Position numbers and translations under genes: made by a program. DNA of 64,000 bases, from the NCBI RefSeq assembly GCF_002288925.2, contig NW_022098076.1:69695004-69759003 (forward strand). The letters are read 5' to 3'. Numbering within the stretch: position 1 is the stretch's first letter; each line of letters starts with the position of its first letter. Below, piece by piece: positions 49,033-61,438 of the stretch. Source of the DNA: Delphinapterus leucas. Taxonomy: Eukaryota > Chordata > Mammalia > Artiodactyla > Monodontidae. The notes beneath the pieces are model-generated. The model worked only from the letters and a program-made list of their open reading frames with translations, had not been told where the DNA came from and ran no database searches.

Positions 49033-49698
49033 GGAGAAGAACGGATAAGTGACCTGGAACACAGAATGGTGTAATTCACTGCTGCAGAATAGAATAAAGA
49101 AAAAAGAATGAAAAGAAATGCAGAAAGCCTAAGAGACTTCTGGGACAACATTAAAGGAAACAACATTCGCATTACAGGGGCCCCAAGAAGAGTAGAGAGA
49201 GAAAAGGACCCAAGAACATATTTGAAAAGATTATAGTTGAAAACTTCCCTAACATGGGAAAAGGAATAGCCACCCAAGTCCAGGAAGTGCAGAGAGTCCC
49301 AGGCAGGATAAACCCAAGGAGAAACACACTGAGACACATAGTAATCAAATTGACAAAAATTAAATACAAAGAAAAATTATTGAAAGCAACAAGGGAAAAA
49401 TGACAAATAACATACAAGGGAACTCCCATAAGGTTAACAGCTGATGTCTTAGCGGAAACTCTACAAGCCAGAAGGGAGTGGCATGATATATTTAAAGTGA
49501 TGAAACGGAAGAACCTACAACCAAGATTACTCTACCTGGCAAAGATCTCATTCAGATTCGATGGAGAAATCAAAAACTTTACAGACAAGCAAAAACTAAG
49601 AGAATTCAGCACCACCAAACCTGCTCTACAACAAATTCTAAAGGAACTTTTCTAAGTGGGAAACACAAGAGAAGAAAAGGACCTACAAAAACAAACCC

Positions 49699-52600
49699 AT
49701 AACAATTAAGAACAGGGTAATAGGAACATACATATCAATAATTACCTTAAATTTGAATGGATTAAATGCTCCAACCAAAAGACACAGGCTTCCAGAATGG
49801 ATACAAAAAAAGTCACATATATATGCTGTCTCCAAGAGACCCACTTCAGACCTAGGGACACATACAGACTGAAAGTGAGGGGATGGAAAAAATCATTCCA
49901 TGCAAGTGGAAATTAAAAGAATGCTGGAGTAGCAATACTCATATCAGAAAAAATAGACTTTAAAATAAAGAATGTTACAAGAGACAAGGAAGGACACTAC
50001 ATAATGATCAAGGGATCAATCCAAGAAGAAGATATAACAATTATAACTATATCTGCACCCAACATAGGAGCACCTCAATACATAAGGCAACTGCTAACAG
50101 CTATAAAGAGGGAAATCGACAGCAGCACAATAATAGTGGGGAACTTTAACACCTCATTTACACGACTGGGCAGATCATCCAAACAGAAAATTAATAAGGA
50201 AACACAAGCATTAAATGACACAATAGACCAGATAGATTTAATTGATATATATGGGACATTCCATCCAAAAACAGCATATTACACTTTCTTCTCAAGTGCA
50301 CATGGAACATTCTCCAAGATAGATCACATCTTGGGTCACAAATCAATCCTCAGTAAATTTAAGAAAATTGAAATCATATCAACCATCTTTTCTGACCACA
50401 ATGCTATGAGATTAGAAATCAATTACAGGGAAAAAAACACAAACACATGGAGGCTAAACAATACGTTACTAAATAACCAAGAGATCACTGAAAAAATCAA
50501 AGAGGAAATCAAAAAACACCTAGAGACGAATGACAACGAAAACACGACCATCAGAAACCTATGGGATGCAGCAAAAGCAGTTCTAAGAGGGAAGTTTATA
50601 GCAATACAAGCCTACCTCAAGAAACAAGAAAAATCTCAAATAAACAATCTAACCTTACACCTAAAGGAACTAGAGAATCAGAAGAAACAAAACAAAAAGT
50701 TAGTAGAAGGAAAGAAATCATAAAGATCAGAGAAGAAATGCATGAAATAGAAACAAAGAAAAAAACAGCAAAGATCAATAAAATTAAAAGCTGGTTCTTT
50801 GAGAAGATAAAGAAAATTGATAAACCACTAGCCAGACTCATTAAGAAAAAGAGGGGGAGGACTCAAATCTATAAAATTAGAAACGAAAAAGGAGAAGTTA
50901 CAACAGACACCACAGAAATACAAAGCATCCTAAGAGACTACTACAAGCAACTCTATGCCAATAAAATGGACAATCTGGAAAGAATAGACAAATTAGAAAG
51001 GTGTAACCATCCAAGACTGAACCAGGAAGAAATAGAAAATATAAACAGACCAATCACAAGTAATGAAATTGAAACTGTGATGAAAAATCTTCCAACAAAC
51101 ACAAGTCCAGGACCAGATGGCTTCACAGGCGAATTCTATCAAACATTTAGAGAAGAGCTAACACTGATCCTTCTCAAACTCTTCCAAAAAATTGCATTGG
51201 AAGGAACACTGCCACACTCATTCTATGAGGCCACCATCACCCTGATACCAAAACCAGACAAATACACTACAAGAAAAGAAAATTATAGACCAATATCACT
51301 GATGAACATAGATGCAAAAATCATCAAGAAAATACTAGCAAACAGAATCCAACAACACATTAAAAAGATCATACACCATGATCAAGTGGGATTTTTCCCA
51401 GGGATGCAAGGATTCTTCAGTATATGCATATCAATCAATGTAATACACCATATTAACAAATTGAAGAATAAAAGCCATATGATCATCTCAATAGATGGAG
51501 AAAAAGCTTTTGACACAATTCAACAGCCATTTATTATAAAAACTCTCCAGAAAGTTTCATAGAGGGAACCTACCTCAACATAATAAAGGCCATATATGAC
51601 AAACCCACAGCAAACATCATTCTCAATAGTGAAAAACTGAAAGCATTTCCTCTAAGATCAGGTACAAGACAAGAATGTCCACTCTCGCCATTATTATTCA
51701 ACATAGTTTTGGAAGTCCTAGACACAGCAATCAGAGAAGAAAAAGAAATAAAAGGAATACAAATTGGAAAAGGAGAAGTAAAGCTGTCACTGTTTGCAGA
51801 TGACATGATACTATATGTAGAGAATCCTAAAAATGCCACCAGAAAACTAGTAGAGCTAATCAATGAATTTGGTAAAGTTGCAGGATACAAAATTAATACA
51901 CAGAAATCTCCTGCATTCCTATACGCTAATGATGAAAATTCTGAAAGAGATATTAAGGAAACATCCCCATTTACCATTGCAACAAAAAGAATAAAATATC
52001 CAGGAATAAACCTACCTAGAGAGACAGAAGACCTGTATGCAGAAAACTGTAAGGCACTGATGAAGGAAATTAAAGATGATACCAACAGATGGAGAGATAT
52101 ACCATGTTCTTGGATTGGAAGAATCAATATTGTGAAAATGACTATACTACCCAAAACAATCTACGGATTCAGTCCAATCCATATCAAATTATCAATGGCA
52201 TTTTTTACAGAACTAGAACAAAATTTCTCAAAATTTGTATGGAGACACAAAAGACCCCGAATAGACAAAGCAGTCTTGAGGAAAAGAAACAGAGCTGGAG
52301 GAATCAGACTCCCTGACTTCAGACTATACTACAAAGCTACAGTAATCAAGACAATATGGTACTGGCACAAAAACAGAAATATAGATCAATGAAGAGGATA
52401 GAAAGCCCAGAAATAAACCCATGGACTTATGGCCAACTAATCTATGACAAAGGAGGCAAGGATATACAATAGAGAAAAGACAATCTCTTCAATAGGTGGT
52501 GCTGGGAAACCTGGACAGCTACATATAAAAGAATGAAATTAGAACACTCCCTAACACCATACACAAAAATAAACTCAAAATGGATTACAGACCTAAATGT

Positions 52601-53502
52601 AAGACTGTAAACTATAAAACTCTTAAAGGAAAACATAGGAAGAACACACTTTGACATAAATCGTTTTTGACCCACCTCCTAGAGTAATGGGAATCAAAAC
52701 AAAAATAAACAAATGGGACCTAATATAACTTAAAAGCTTTTGTAAAGCAAAGGAAACTACACACAAGACGAAAATACAACCTTCAGAATGGGAGAAAATA
52801 TTTGCAAACGAATCAACAGACAAAGGATTAATCTCCAAAATATATGAAGAGCCCATGCATTTCAATATTAAAAAAAACAACCCAATCAAAAAATGGTCTG
52901 TAGACCTAAATAGACATTTCTCCATAGAAGACATTCAGATTGCCAAGAAGCACGTGAAAAGCTGCTCAACATTAGTAATTATTAGAGGAATGCAAATCAA
53001 AACTACAATGAGGTATCGATAACCTCACACCAGTTAGAATGGGCATCATCAGAAAATCTGCAAACAACAAATGCTGGAGAGGGTGGGGAGAAAAGGGTAC
53101 CCTTTTGCACTGTTGGTGGGAATGTAAATTGATACAGCCACTATTGAGAACAGTATGGAGGTTCCTTAAAAAACTAAAAATAGAATTACCATATGACCTG
53201 GCAATCCCACTACTGGGCATATACCCAGAGAAAACCATAGTTCAAAAAGACACATGCACCCCAATGTTCATTGCAGCACTATTTACAATAGCCAGGTCAT
53301 GGAAGCAACCTAAATGCCCATCGACAGATGAGTGGATAAAGAAGATGTGATACATATATACAATGGAATATTAGCCATAAAAAGGAATGAAATTGGGTCA
53401 TTTGTAGAGACGTGGATGGACCTAGAAACTGTCATACAGAGTGAAGTAAGTCAGAAAGAGAAAAACAAATATTGTATATTAACGCATATATGTGGAACCT
53501 AG
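49699..53502 (+). pseudogene. L1 ORF2 relic (endonuclease and reverse transcriptase)
   Basis: ORF2 nicks target DNA and reverse-transcribes L1 RNA. The expected start codon is ATA at 49699 in place of ATG. The endonuclease has 'GNFN' with Asn (codon 50142-50144) where the family has the catalytic Asp. 'SDHNAM' is kept. The reverse transcriptase region keeps 'FADD' at 51793-51804. Open pieces at 50004-50723 (239 codons), 50561-51562 (333) and 51709-52392 (227) lie in different frames. Another piece, 53039-53350, covers part of the C-terminal domain. The stop is TAG at 53500-53502. Dead by several independent lesions. Confidence 0.9.
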
Positions 53503-53734
53503 AAAAAATGGTACAGATAAACCGAGTTGAAGGCAGAAATAGAGATACAGATGTAGAGAACAAACGTATGGACACCAAGGGGGGAAAGTGGCATGGTAGT
53601 GGGGTGGTGGTTGTGTGATGAATTGGGAGATTGGGATTGACATGTTTACAGTAATATGTATAAAATGCGTAACTAATAAGAACCTTCAGTATAAAAATAA
53701 AATAAAATAAAATTCAAAAAAAATGTCTCTTCTC

Positions 53735-53999
53735 TGCTCATATTTACATTTGAGGGGAGGAAATGGACAATAACCAAATGAACAAAATGAAGTAGTCTCA
53801 CTTTAAAATCATAACCTCTCTTAAGAGGCTTTTAATGCTGAGCCACAGCCATGCTACATTTGCCTTTACAATTTACTTTCCCATTCTCTTAAACCACTAT
53901 ATCATTTTTCCTCCTCTCAGTCTTCAACATTATCTTTTCCTTACTCTGATGCTGTGCTGCCCAGGTCATTGTGAATATTAAAGCTGTCAGAAAGGAGTT
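53735..53999. other. Unassigned DNA
   Basis: Flank of the L1. It may belong to the L2 that becomes recognisable from about 54000. Confidence 0.3.
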
Positions 54000-54745
54000 T
54001 CCACATTTGCACCAGCATGTCTGCATCTGTAGCCTTGATTATATTGCCTTCCTTCCTGTTTTAACTCTTCTTGATAATCACCCTGTGCCAAATTTCACCT
54101 CCTTTCCCTTTCTCAGGGTTATCACTCAAGCAACAACAGTTTTCCCCTCTCTATTGCCTATTTCCCATCAAAATGCAAAAAATCTGTAATTTATTCAATC
54201 TCATAAAACAAAACTATTAAACAATACCACTCAGTGTGATGCACTATCAACCACATTGAAATTCCCATGTCCCAGGAAACCCTTCTGACCTATCTAAACA
54301 GGATGGCTGGTGACTCTACTTGAGACCACATTTCTCTCTAGGCACCATCTCTACTCCTTGTTACAGAAAAACTCATTGAGTTTTTCATATTCACACACTC
54401 TAATTCTTTTCCATTTATTTTTTGCTGCACACAGGCTTTCATCCCAACTACTTACTGGAAATGCTCTTATTATCAAAGTCATCAACAATGACTTATGTGG
54501 CTAAATCCAATCGTCAATTTTCAGTCATCATCTTAATTCATCTGTCAGTTGCATTTGATGCTGTTTGATCACTCTTCCTGTTGGAACACTTTTGTCACTT
54601 GGCTTCCTGACAACTAATTCCTGTGGTATTCTTCTGGTCATTTCTTTACATTTTCCTTTTATGTTTCCTTATTTTAAGATCTCTAAAACTGAAATGCCCC
54701 AAGACTCAGTCTTCAGACCGCTTCTTTTGTTCATGACCTATAATC
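54000..54745 (+). mobile_element. L2 ORF2 fragment
   Basis: Matches the L2 reverse-transcriptase region: 'caggctttcatcccaactac', 'gtcatcaacaatgacttatgtggctaaatccaat', 'cagttgcatttgatgctgt', 'cacttggcttcctgaca', 'aaatgccccaagactcagtc' (the Pro-Gln-Ser region). Stops and frameshifts are present. The 60-72-codon frames in it are remnants. Confidence 0.7.
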
Positions 54746-55415
54746 AAAACTAACATGGGCATTTGAGGAAAATAATGAGATAAGAAAGAGCTCATGGAAG
54801 ATATTAAATGCTGTACTTTAATTGTTAAATTAAGACATGTTTATAACTCATTATATTCCAGATATAAATTAAGATACATAAGTCATGTTATATATACTGT
54901 GTAAGATTTTAGGGATATGTTGTATGCAAAATAAACATAGACAGAATTTTAGTTTTGTTAAAAGGATCACAAATGAGTAATCACATTTTAAATATTTTAA
55001 AAAATATTCCTTTGGAAAATGTGTGCAGTCTAGACTGGATCTTGGAAAGATCTAAGAATGGTTTAAAATATACCATAAAAGCACACAATAAAAATAATAT
55101 AGGTAGCTACATACATGCATAGAGTTAAGGTGTGAAATCGAGTGAAAAAATAATTGACATTTTTGTCTTAAGTTAATGAGTACAGAATAGCACCAAAAGT
55201 AACTTATTTGTAATTTATGTTTACATTTTAACTTATTTTATGAAGACACTTTGACAGAAACTGGAATTCCAAGCATAGCAGCTACTGTCAGATAAACTTG
55301 AATAGGCAGGGCTTCTTATCAAGCTGGGATGTCTACAACTGTAGTGCTATTAAAAACAAGCAAATGATGTAGATTTGTTCATTCAATATCCATTTCTTCT
55401 CTTCTGCTTTCCTCT
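54746..55415. other. Unassigned AT-rich DNA
   Basis: No gene or named repeat recognised. Confidence 0.4.
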
Positions 55416-55419
55416 ACTT

Positions 55420-55785
55420 AAACTTCTGCAAGCTAAGTAAGACAAAATCTAAACTGTATATTTCAGCCTTATTGCAGCTGGGTGTGGCCATGTCTATATT
55501 ACTTAATCTTGGCCAGTGAGATGGAAGCATCTGGTGGTGTTTCTTCAGCTTACTTCTTTTTGCTTAGAACAAATGCAATACTTTGAGATGCAGAATCCAT
55601 TGCTAAGGATGCCAGAGCAGGAAGCTAGAAGGAGCCTGCTTTCTCAATGGCATTGTTGAGTATAATTGCCTGAACCCATGGACTTCTTACTTCATGAGAT
55701 AAATGAATACCTATTTGCTTACATCCCTTAGTCAGAGCTCTGTTAGTTGCAGCCAAACAGAAATCCTGTTAGATACAAAAATAAT
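55420..55785 (+). mobile_element. MLT1-type LTR relic (MaLR)
   Basis: 'gctgggtgtggccatgtctat', 'ggccagtgagatggaagc' and 'agctagaaggagcctg' appear in the order of MLT1 LTRs. Old and partial, without clear target duplication. Confidence 0.55.
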
Positions 55786-55789
55786 ACTT

Positions 55790-56390
55790 CTTTCATATCC
55801 AATAGGTCAAAGTAAAATAAATCATTTGTACATATTTTCAGAATGGAATAGGGTTTTAAAAATTGTTCATTGCTAAGTTGTTTGTATTAAAAATAGAATC
55901 TTTAAAACACACACATACACAAATACTTAAAAATGAGAATCAAGGCCACAAATAATCTGGGAAACAAGACGGCTAAATTTTGTTGCAAAGAAGTGTAGGG
56001 TGATGCTCAAACAGAATTTTTATTTAAATTTTGTGCAAAGTTTGATAAAATCTGCAGTGATATTAAACTTTTAGGTGAATAAATTAATATTTTAGAAAAT
56101 GTAATAGAAATGTCTGTAGAGAAGAAATCAAATAGTGAATAGTAAATGATGCAAAAGTAATGAAAAACAGAACACCACTGTTTTTACAATACTCATCATT
56201 TTATAAATTAATTATATACAAAACTTAATTGGAAAGCTGATTAATGATTAATCTGCATGTGACAGGAAAAAAAATTATTCATTGTTGGAGACCATTTCAG
56301 TTGCCATCGTATTGTGTGCCTTCAGGCATGGCAATCTGCTTTTGTATTTGTACTTTTAATGCTTGATGTACTTGGGTTAAGTTTCTTCTC
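55790..56390. other. Unassigned AT-rich DNA
   Basis: No gene or named repeat recognised. Confidence 0.4.
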
Positions 56391-56392
56391 AT

Positions 56393-56640
56393 GAGGCAGT
56401 ACAGTCTAGTGGTTAAAATTCATGCCTTCAAAGCCAGACAGACAGGATCTGCATCCCAGCTCTATCACTTATCTGCTGTGCAACCATGGGCAAGGAACTT
56501 AAGCTCACTGAAGCTCAGATTTCTTATAAGCAAAATGAGAATAATAACTTCTTCAGTGGGTTACAGTCTAAGGATCAAGAAAAATACAACATATAATGTG
56601 TTTAGCCCAGTGCCTGAAATATAGTAAATACTTTACAAAC
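56393..56640 (+). mobile_element. MIR SINE, nearly full length
   Basis: 'gaggcagtacagtctagtggttaaaattcatgcc', 'ctatcacttatctgctgtgcaaccatgggcaagg', 'agcaaaatgagaataataac', 'cccagtgcctgaaatatagtaaatac': the complete MIR order, tRNA-like head to 3' end. Confidence 0.93.
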
Positions 56641-56659
56641 ATGGGCTCTTCTGATATTT

Positions 56660-57315
56660 GTGATCCAAAGAAAAAATTTGGAATCACTTAAATTTTTGCC
56701 ATGCTTCTTTTGATTCCATTACTTTTTACTCTCTTGTACAAACTTTACTTTAGAAAATTTCAACATTTAACATATGCTGTAGAGAATCAATAACTTAAAA
56801 TATTTTTCAACATTTAGAAGAATATATTTTTAAAAAATTTAAAAAATTACTTGAGTTTGATATTTGTTAAGGACAGAAAAATGTTTTTGCTACATCTCAG
56901 ATTAAAAAGAAATCCTATAATGCCAAAATGTCAGTTAACTGGAGTCCTGAGCCTTACGTGCATTTGTCGCTATCTGGAAACAGAGATCCTTTCTGAAGTG
57001 ACAGAATGTGAGGCAATTCAGTCCAGAACATGCAAGGATAGTGTCTTTTTGAAGTTGTTGGCAGTGGTTATTGGCACTAACAGGAATTGGTCTAGTCTGG
57101 TATTGGAGCCCACGCAGGGCTGGATCCATGAGGAAGTGTTAGCTGATATAAGATGTTCTGGTTCACTCTGTTCAAATGTTTAACAGTGAGTAGGATTATA
57201 GAAAAGGCAGTGAGTCAGAAAAACAAACTTCCTTCCTGTCAGCAACTCTATGTCACAATTCATTGCTGTTACTTAAACATAGAAGAGAAGTAATCCAGTA
57301 GTGGTATTCATTTCA
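56660..57315. other. Unassigned DNA
   Basis: A 110-codon frame at 56851-57183 has no recognisable domain. Nothing else is seen. Confidence 0.4.
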
Positions 57316-57317
57316 CA

Positions 57318-57405
57318 ATATATGTGTACATAAAATCATCACATTGTATACCTTAAACTTACATATGTTACATGCCAATAATATTTCAAAAGAGCTGGAA
57401 AAAAT
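57318..57405 (+). mobile_element. L1M 3' end fragment
   Basis: 'atcatcacattgtataccttaaacttacatatg' to 'aatatttcaaaagagctgg' resembles an L1M 3' terminus. Confidence 0.5.
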
Positions 57406-57890
57406 GGAAGAGAAGAAAGAAAAGAAAAATATTTGGCTGCCTTCTTTTGCCTCTTCACAGACACAAGACCCACTTGCCATCTTTTTTTTTTCCTCCTGCC
57501 ATCTTTTTTTCTCTCCCAAATTTAACTTTCTGGCCAAAAGTTGACCCTAAATTACAAAACCAGATTTATATGATGATATTCTTGATAGAATAATTTTGTA
57601 TACTTGAGAAAAATAACATGGACAGTTCCAACAATTTAAAAGTGTTCAGATTATGTCAACTCTTACTCCTCACACACAAAATCCAGGTTTTTGACACACT
57701 TTCACGTTTGTCTTCCTAATTAAATAATGAAAAAAATTAACAGTTCACACATTGAGGTCTTAAATATATACAAAAAACATAAAATATTTTTATAGAAAAA
57801 TTTCTCAGCAAGTACACTATAGTGGCCAGTATGTTTCTTTTTCCCCAAGGTCAGTTTTTTAGGCTAAGAGATTATGGACCCGCAAATGCA
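57406..57890. other. Unassigned DNA
   Basis: Purine-rich then pyrimidine-rich. No gene or named repeat recognised. Confidence 0.4.
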
Positions 57891-57894
57891 TGAT

Positions 57895-58880
57895 GTATTG
57901 TCCTTTTTACACATTGTTGAATTCAATTTGCTAAAATTCCATCAAGAATTTTTAGTGTGTTCATGAATTATATTGGTCTATAGTTTTCTTTTTTTGTAAT
58001 GTCTTTTTCTGGTTTTATATCAGAGTAATGCTAGCCTCTAGAAGTAATTGGAAAGTTTTCATTCCTCCTTTATTTTCTGAGAGACTTTGTATTAAACTGT
58101 TATTTATTCTTTAAATGTTCAGTAGAAATCACTAAAGAAGCTATTTGCTCTTAGCATTAACTGTCTGGGAAGGTTTTTAACTACAAATTACTTTCTTTAA
58201 AAGATATAGGGCCATTTAAGTTACTTATTTCTTTTTTAGGTGAGCTTTAAAAAATTTGTAAATTCCAAACGTTTTCAAGTGTACTGACATAAAGCTGTTC
58301 ATAATATACTCTTTTTATTTTTAAAGTTTATAGTAATATCTCTTCTCTCATTCCTGATATTGGTAATTTGTATTTTCTCTCCTTTTTTTCCTGATTATCC
58401 TGACTAGAGGTTAATCAGTATATTGATCTTCTCAAAAAGCCAGTTTTTAGTTTCATGATTTTCTCAATTATTTTTATTTCTTTGATTGAATCCATATTTC
58501 CCCCTCATATATTTTCCTCAATAATTTCTCTTCCTCAATAATTTCTTCTCCTTCAATAATTTCCTTTAACATTTCATGTAGTTCTGGTCTGCTAGTACCG
58601 AAAATTTCTAGTAGTTTTAAATGTCTGGGAAAATCTTTAATTCACGTCTATTTTTTAAAGATATTTTTTTGGGAATAGAATTCTGTGCTGACTGTTTTTC
58701 TCTTTTAGAATTTTAGAGATGTTACTCCAATGTATTCTATCTTGCATTGTTTCCTATGGGAAGTCTGTTATCATTTGTATCATCATGGCCCTATGTAATG
58801 TAATTTATTTTTCTGATTACATTTTCTCTTTATCACTGGTTTTGCCATTAAATTACTCTGTACAGTTTTTACTCTAAATG
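57895..58880 (-). mobile_element. Ancient L1M, ORF2 and upstream
   Basis: Minus-strand relic. 'ttggtctatagttttctttttttg' lies near 57974, 'gatcttctcaaaaagccagttttt' near 58426, and 'gtagttctggtctgctagtacc' near 58579. A tandem run of three 'cctcaataatttc'-type units lies at about 58516-58565. Confidence 0.6.
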
Positions 58881-59190
58881 GAGTTCATCGTGCTTATTTG
58901 TTTCTATGAACTTTGCTTGTTCTTCTTCCTTTCTTCTAACCCTAAAGATGGAAGTTCCAAAAATTTATGTTTGTTTTCATTCTCTTTCTCCTCTGTATCT
59001 CAATTAGGCTTTCATGAATTCAAAACTCATTCCAATAACCATGGCCCTGCCTCTTTTCCTGTCCCACAACTCCAACTGCAGTTGAACCTATACCACTGGA
59101 TGACATACTAAAATATTGTACTTAATATATGTGGGAAAAAAGTCATTATTTTCCTCTCCAGATGGTAACTTCCTTCCGATTTCCCTATTA
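58881..59190. other. Unassigned DNA
   Basis: No gene or named repeat recognised. A 77-codon frame at 58878-59111 is taken as chance. Confidence 0.35.
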
Positions 59191-59194
59191 TCAT

Positions 59195-59565
59195 TAATTG
59201 CACAATCGTATCTCCAAACTTCCCAGATTGAAACATCACTTTTGAGTTTTTCTTTTTCCCCAATTTGTCTGTTGCCAAATCTTGTCACACAAGTTTTATT
59301 TCCACAATGTGTCTTTTTTCTGTCCTTTCTGTCCCATTGATATACCTGTCATTATAGTTCACACATCATTACATCTCATCTGGATATTTGTGATAACTTC
59401 TCAGCTGGTTTTCTATCATTGGGCTAGACTTATTTCTATTCATTCTACAAAATACTGCCAAGCCAATTTTCCATAAAGTATAGTTCAAGTCATGTTATAT
59501 TCCTACTAAAAACTCTGTTATTTGAGCTTTCAGCATTACCCCAACCTATCTTTTAAGCTCTTTTT
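59195..59565 (+). mobile_element. L2 ORF2 fragment, 3' part
   Basis: 'catctcatctggatatttgtgataac', 'caagtcatgttatattcctactaaaaactct' and 'ttaccccaacctatcttttaagctc' follow the C-terminal part of L2 ORF2. Diverged. Confidence 0.5.
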
Positions 59566-60445
59566 TTCAGGAAGATTGCTGGAAGTTTGGAAAAATTTTG
59601 TATAAAATGATTATGAAGACAGGCAGCAAGTTTCAAATACAGAATTTATTAAAAATTTGAAATGTGAACGTTTCTTCTAGGATGGGTATATAAACCCAGT
59701 AAAACAAACAAACAAAAACCTCTCTACTTTTAAAAAAGCCATGTTGTTCCTTTCTTCATTCCCAATTAGCTATCAAAGGGAGAGACAAGTAAATTGGGCT
59801 GTTGTGGTACATTTGTTTTCATTTACACTTTAATTCACTTGTGATTCTCCTTCAAAAAGTGATCATTGAATTGTAAATATGACTTTAAACACTACTCTGA
59901 AATATGACAGAAGCTGAATCCCTGTGTTGATGTGGATATCTGACTTCATTACATGGTTACATGTGTGAGTAAGAATTTTAGGGGAAATCACAACGAACCA
60001 AAATATGTTAGCAACTAGTTTGTCATCATTCATTCTTAATTGAAAGTATCAGCCATTAGAGAAATTCTTCTGATTTGACACTAAGATGGAAATACTCTTG
60101 GTATCAAAGAATATCTCTTGAAAGGGATTTTAAAAATACTTTTAATATGTTATACTAAAATATTTTAAAGAACGTATTTCTTAAAATTGTGAATTTTAAA
60201 GAACAAGTATATCAATGCCCTCATGAGAAGTTTTCAGGAAACTAGTTTCAAAAAATGTTATTGGAATAATTTCTTCCCTTTACCACACCTCATTCTGGTA
60301 TCATTCCTGTGAACATTAGAACTATAGACTGAGATGTGAAAAGTATTGTCCAGTTGAATAATCATCATTAAATCAAATATATAGATGTAACTTGTGAGAG
60401 ATCCACTTTAATAATAAAGTAGTATAAATGAAAAGGATGGAAAAA
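59566..60445. other. Unassigned AT-rich DNA
   Basis: No gene or named repeat recognised. Confidence 0.4.
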
Positions 60446-60449
60446 TATA

Positions 60450-61438
60450 TACTGCACAAAAACTAGCCTAAAGAAAGCTAGAGAAATCCCAAAAGAATAT
60501 GCAGAAAACTGTTATAATTAATAAATAAATTTAGAAAGATCTCTGGATAGAAAATTAATATGAAAATTAATTGTATTTCCATATAAATATAGAAAATATA
60601 ACAAATGAAATGATATAGCTTAAATAGCATCATAAAGCAAAAAGTACCTGGGAATAAATCCAAAAAAATGTCTAAGACTGCTTGATTGAAAGCTATAAGA
60701 CATTATTGACAAAAATTAGAGGGTACCTAATTAAGTAGAGGGATATAATATATCCAAGGATGGAAAATTTCAAATTTGAAAAAATAATTCTCTCCAAATT
60801 GATTTATAGACACAAGCAATCTCAATGAACATATCAGAAGTTTTACAAAAATTCAAGATTACTCTAAAATGTTTATGGAAATGAAAATACCCAAGAATAA
60901 CCAAGATAAAATTGGAGAAGAACAAAACTGGAACACGCACACCATCATATATCAAAACATATTACAGAGTTTTTTTAGTTAGAGTTGTATTGTTGTAGGT
61001 ACAGACAAGAGGCCTCATGAAAAAAATAGTTCACAAATAAATCTACACTTATACACACACCTAATTTAGGAAAAAGTGATACTGATGAGCAGGGTGTAAA
61101 TAATGTTCCTCTAAACGAATGGTTCTTGGTTAATTGTATATTTATACAGAAAAATAAATGAATTCTGACCTCTTCTTCACAAAACTCGCAACAATTAATG
61201 CCAATGTATCTAAATGTGAAAGTTTTAATTAGAAACAACAAAGTTTTCAGGAGACCTGAAATAGACAAAAATTTTTAAATACAATGCAAAAAAATAATAC
61301 CATAAAGGAAAACATAATAAGTTAGACTATATTAAAATTTAAAACTTCTGTTCCTCAAAAGTCTTTATCAACAGTGAAATCCTTACCATGGGAGAAGATA
61401 TTAGCAATACATATAGCCAACAAAAGACTCATGTTACA
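60450..61438 (+). mobile_element. Ancient L1M ORF2, left part
   Basis: Plus-strand relic with 'gtacctgggaataaatcc' (near 60645), 'gaaaacataataagttagac' and a 'gaagatattagcaatac' region near 61393. Interrupted by a younger L1 at 61439-63725 and resuming at 63743. Frames are destroyed. Confidence 0.65.

Larger units (their letters stand above)
48377..49655 (+). pseudogene. L1 ORF1 relic (RNA-binding protein)
   Basis: ORF1 makes the RNA-binding protein that coats L1 RNA. The start is ATG at 48377 ('MKRQRAMYQMKEQDE'), leading into a long coiled-coil-like helix rich in K and E. The reading is interrupted by the N gap at 48658-48757, and 48758-49032 repeats the first 275 bp. After the gap the frame is lost by a one-base deletion near 49036 and stops at 49046-49048. 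More stops follow. The RNA-recognition and C-terminal parts are recognisable up to 49655, ending 'ILKELF'. No functional protein can be made from this copy. Confidence 0.9.
47535..53725 (+). mobile_element. L1, cetartiodactyl type, near full length, dead
   Basis: About 6.2 kb as assembled. It holds a 5' UTR (47535-48376, starting 'gactcccccttgcgagagc'), ORF1, a short spacer, ORF2, a 3' UTR (from about 53503) and an A-rich tail of (aaat)-type repeats. A target duplication of at least 9 bp, 'tctcttctc', lies at 47526-47534 and 53726-53734, so both ends are defined. About 375 bp of the length is an assembly gap plus a duplicated contig end. Both ORFs are broken. Confidence 0.95.

Noticed and set aside
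48358..49062. Long frames on both strands with a run of X
   Set aside because: They read through the 100-N gap. The plus frame is L1 ORF1 and the minus frame is its shadow.
50004..52392. Reverse-transcriptase frames as a host gene or retron
   Set aside because: They are pieces of L1 ORF2 in different frames, inside an element with a target duplication.
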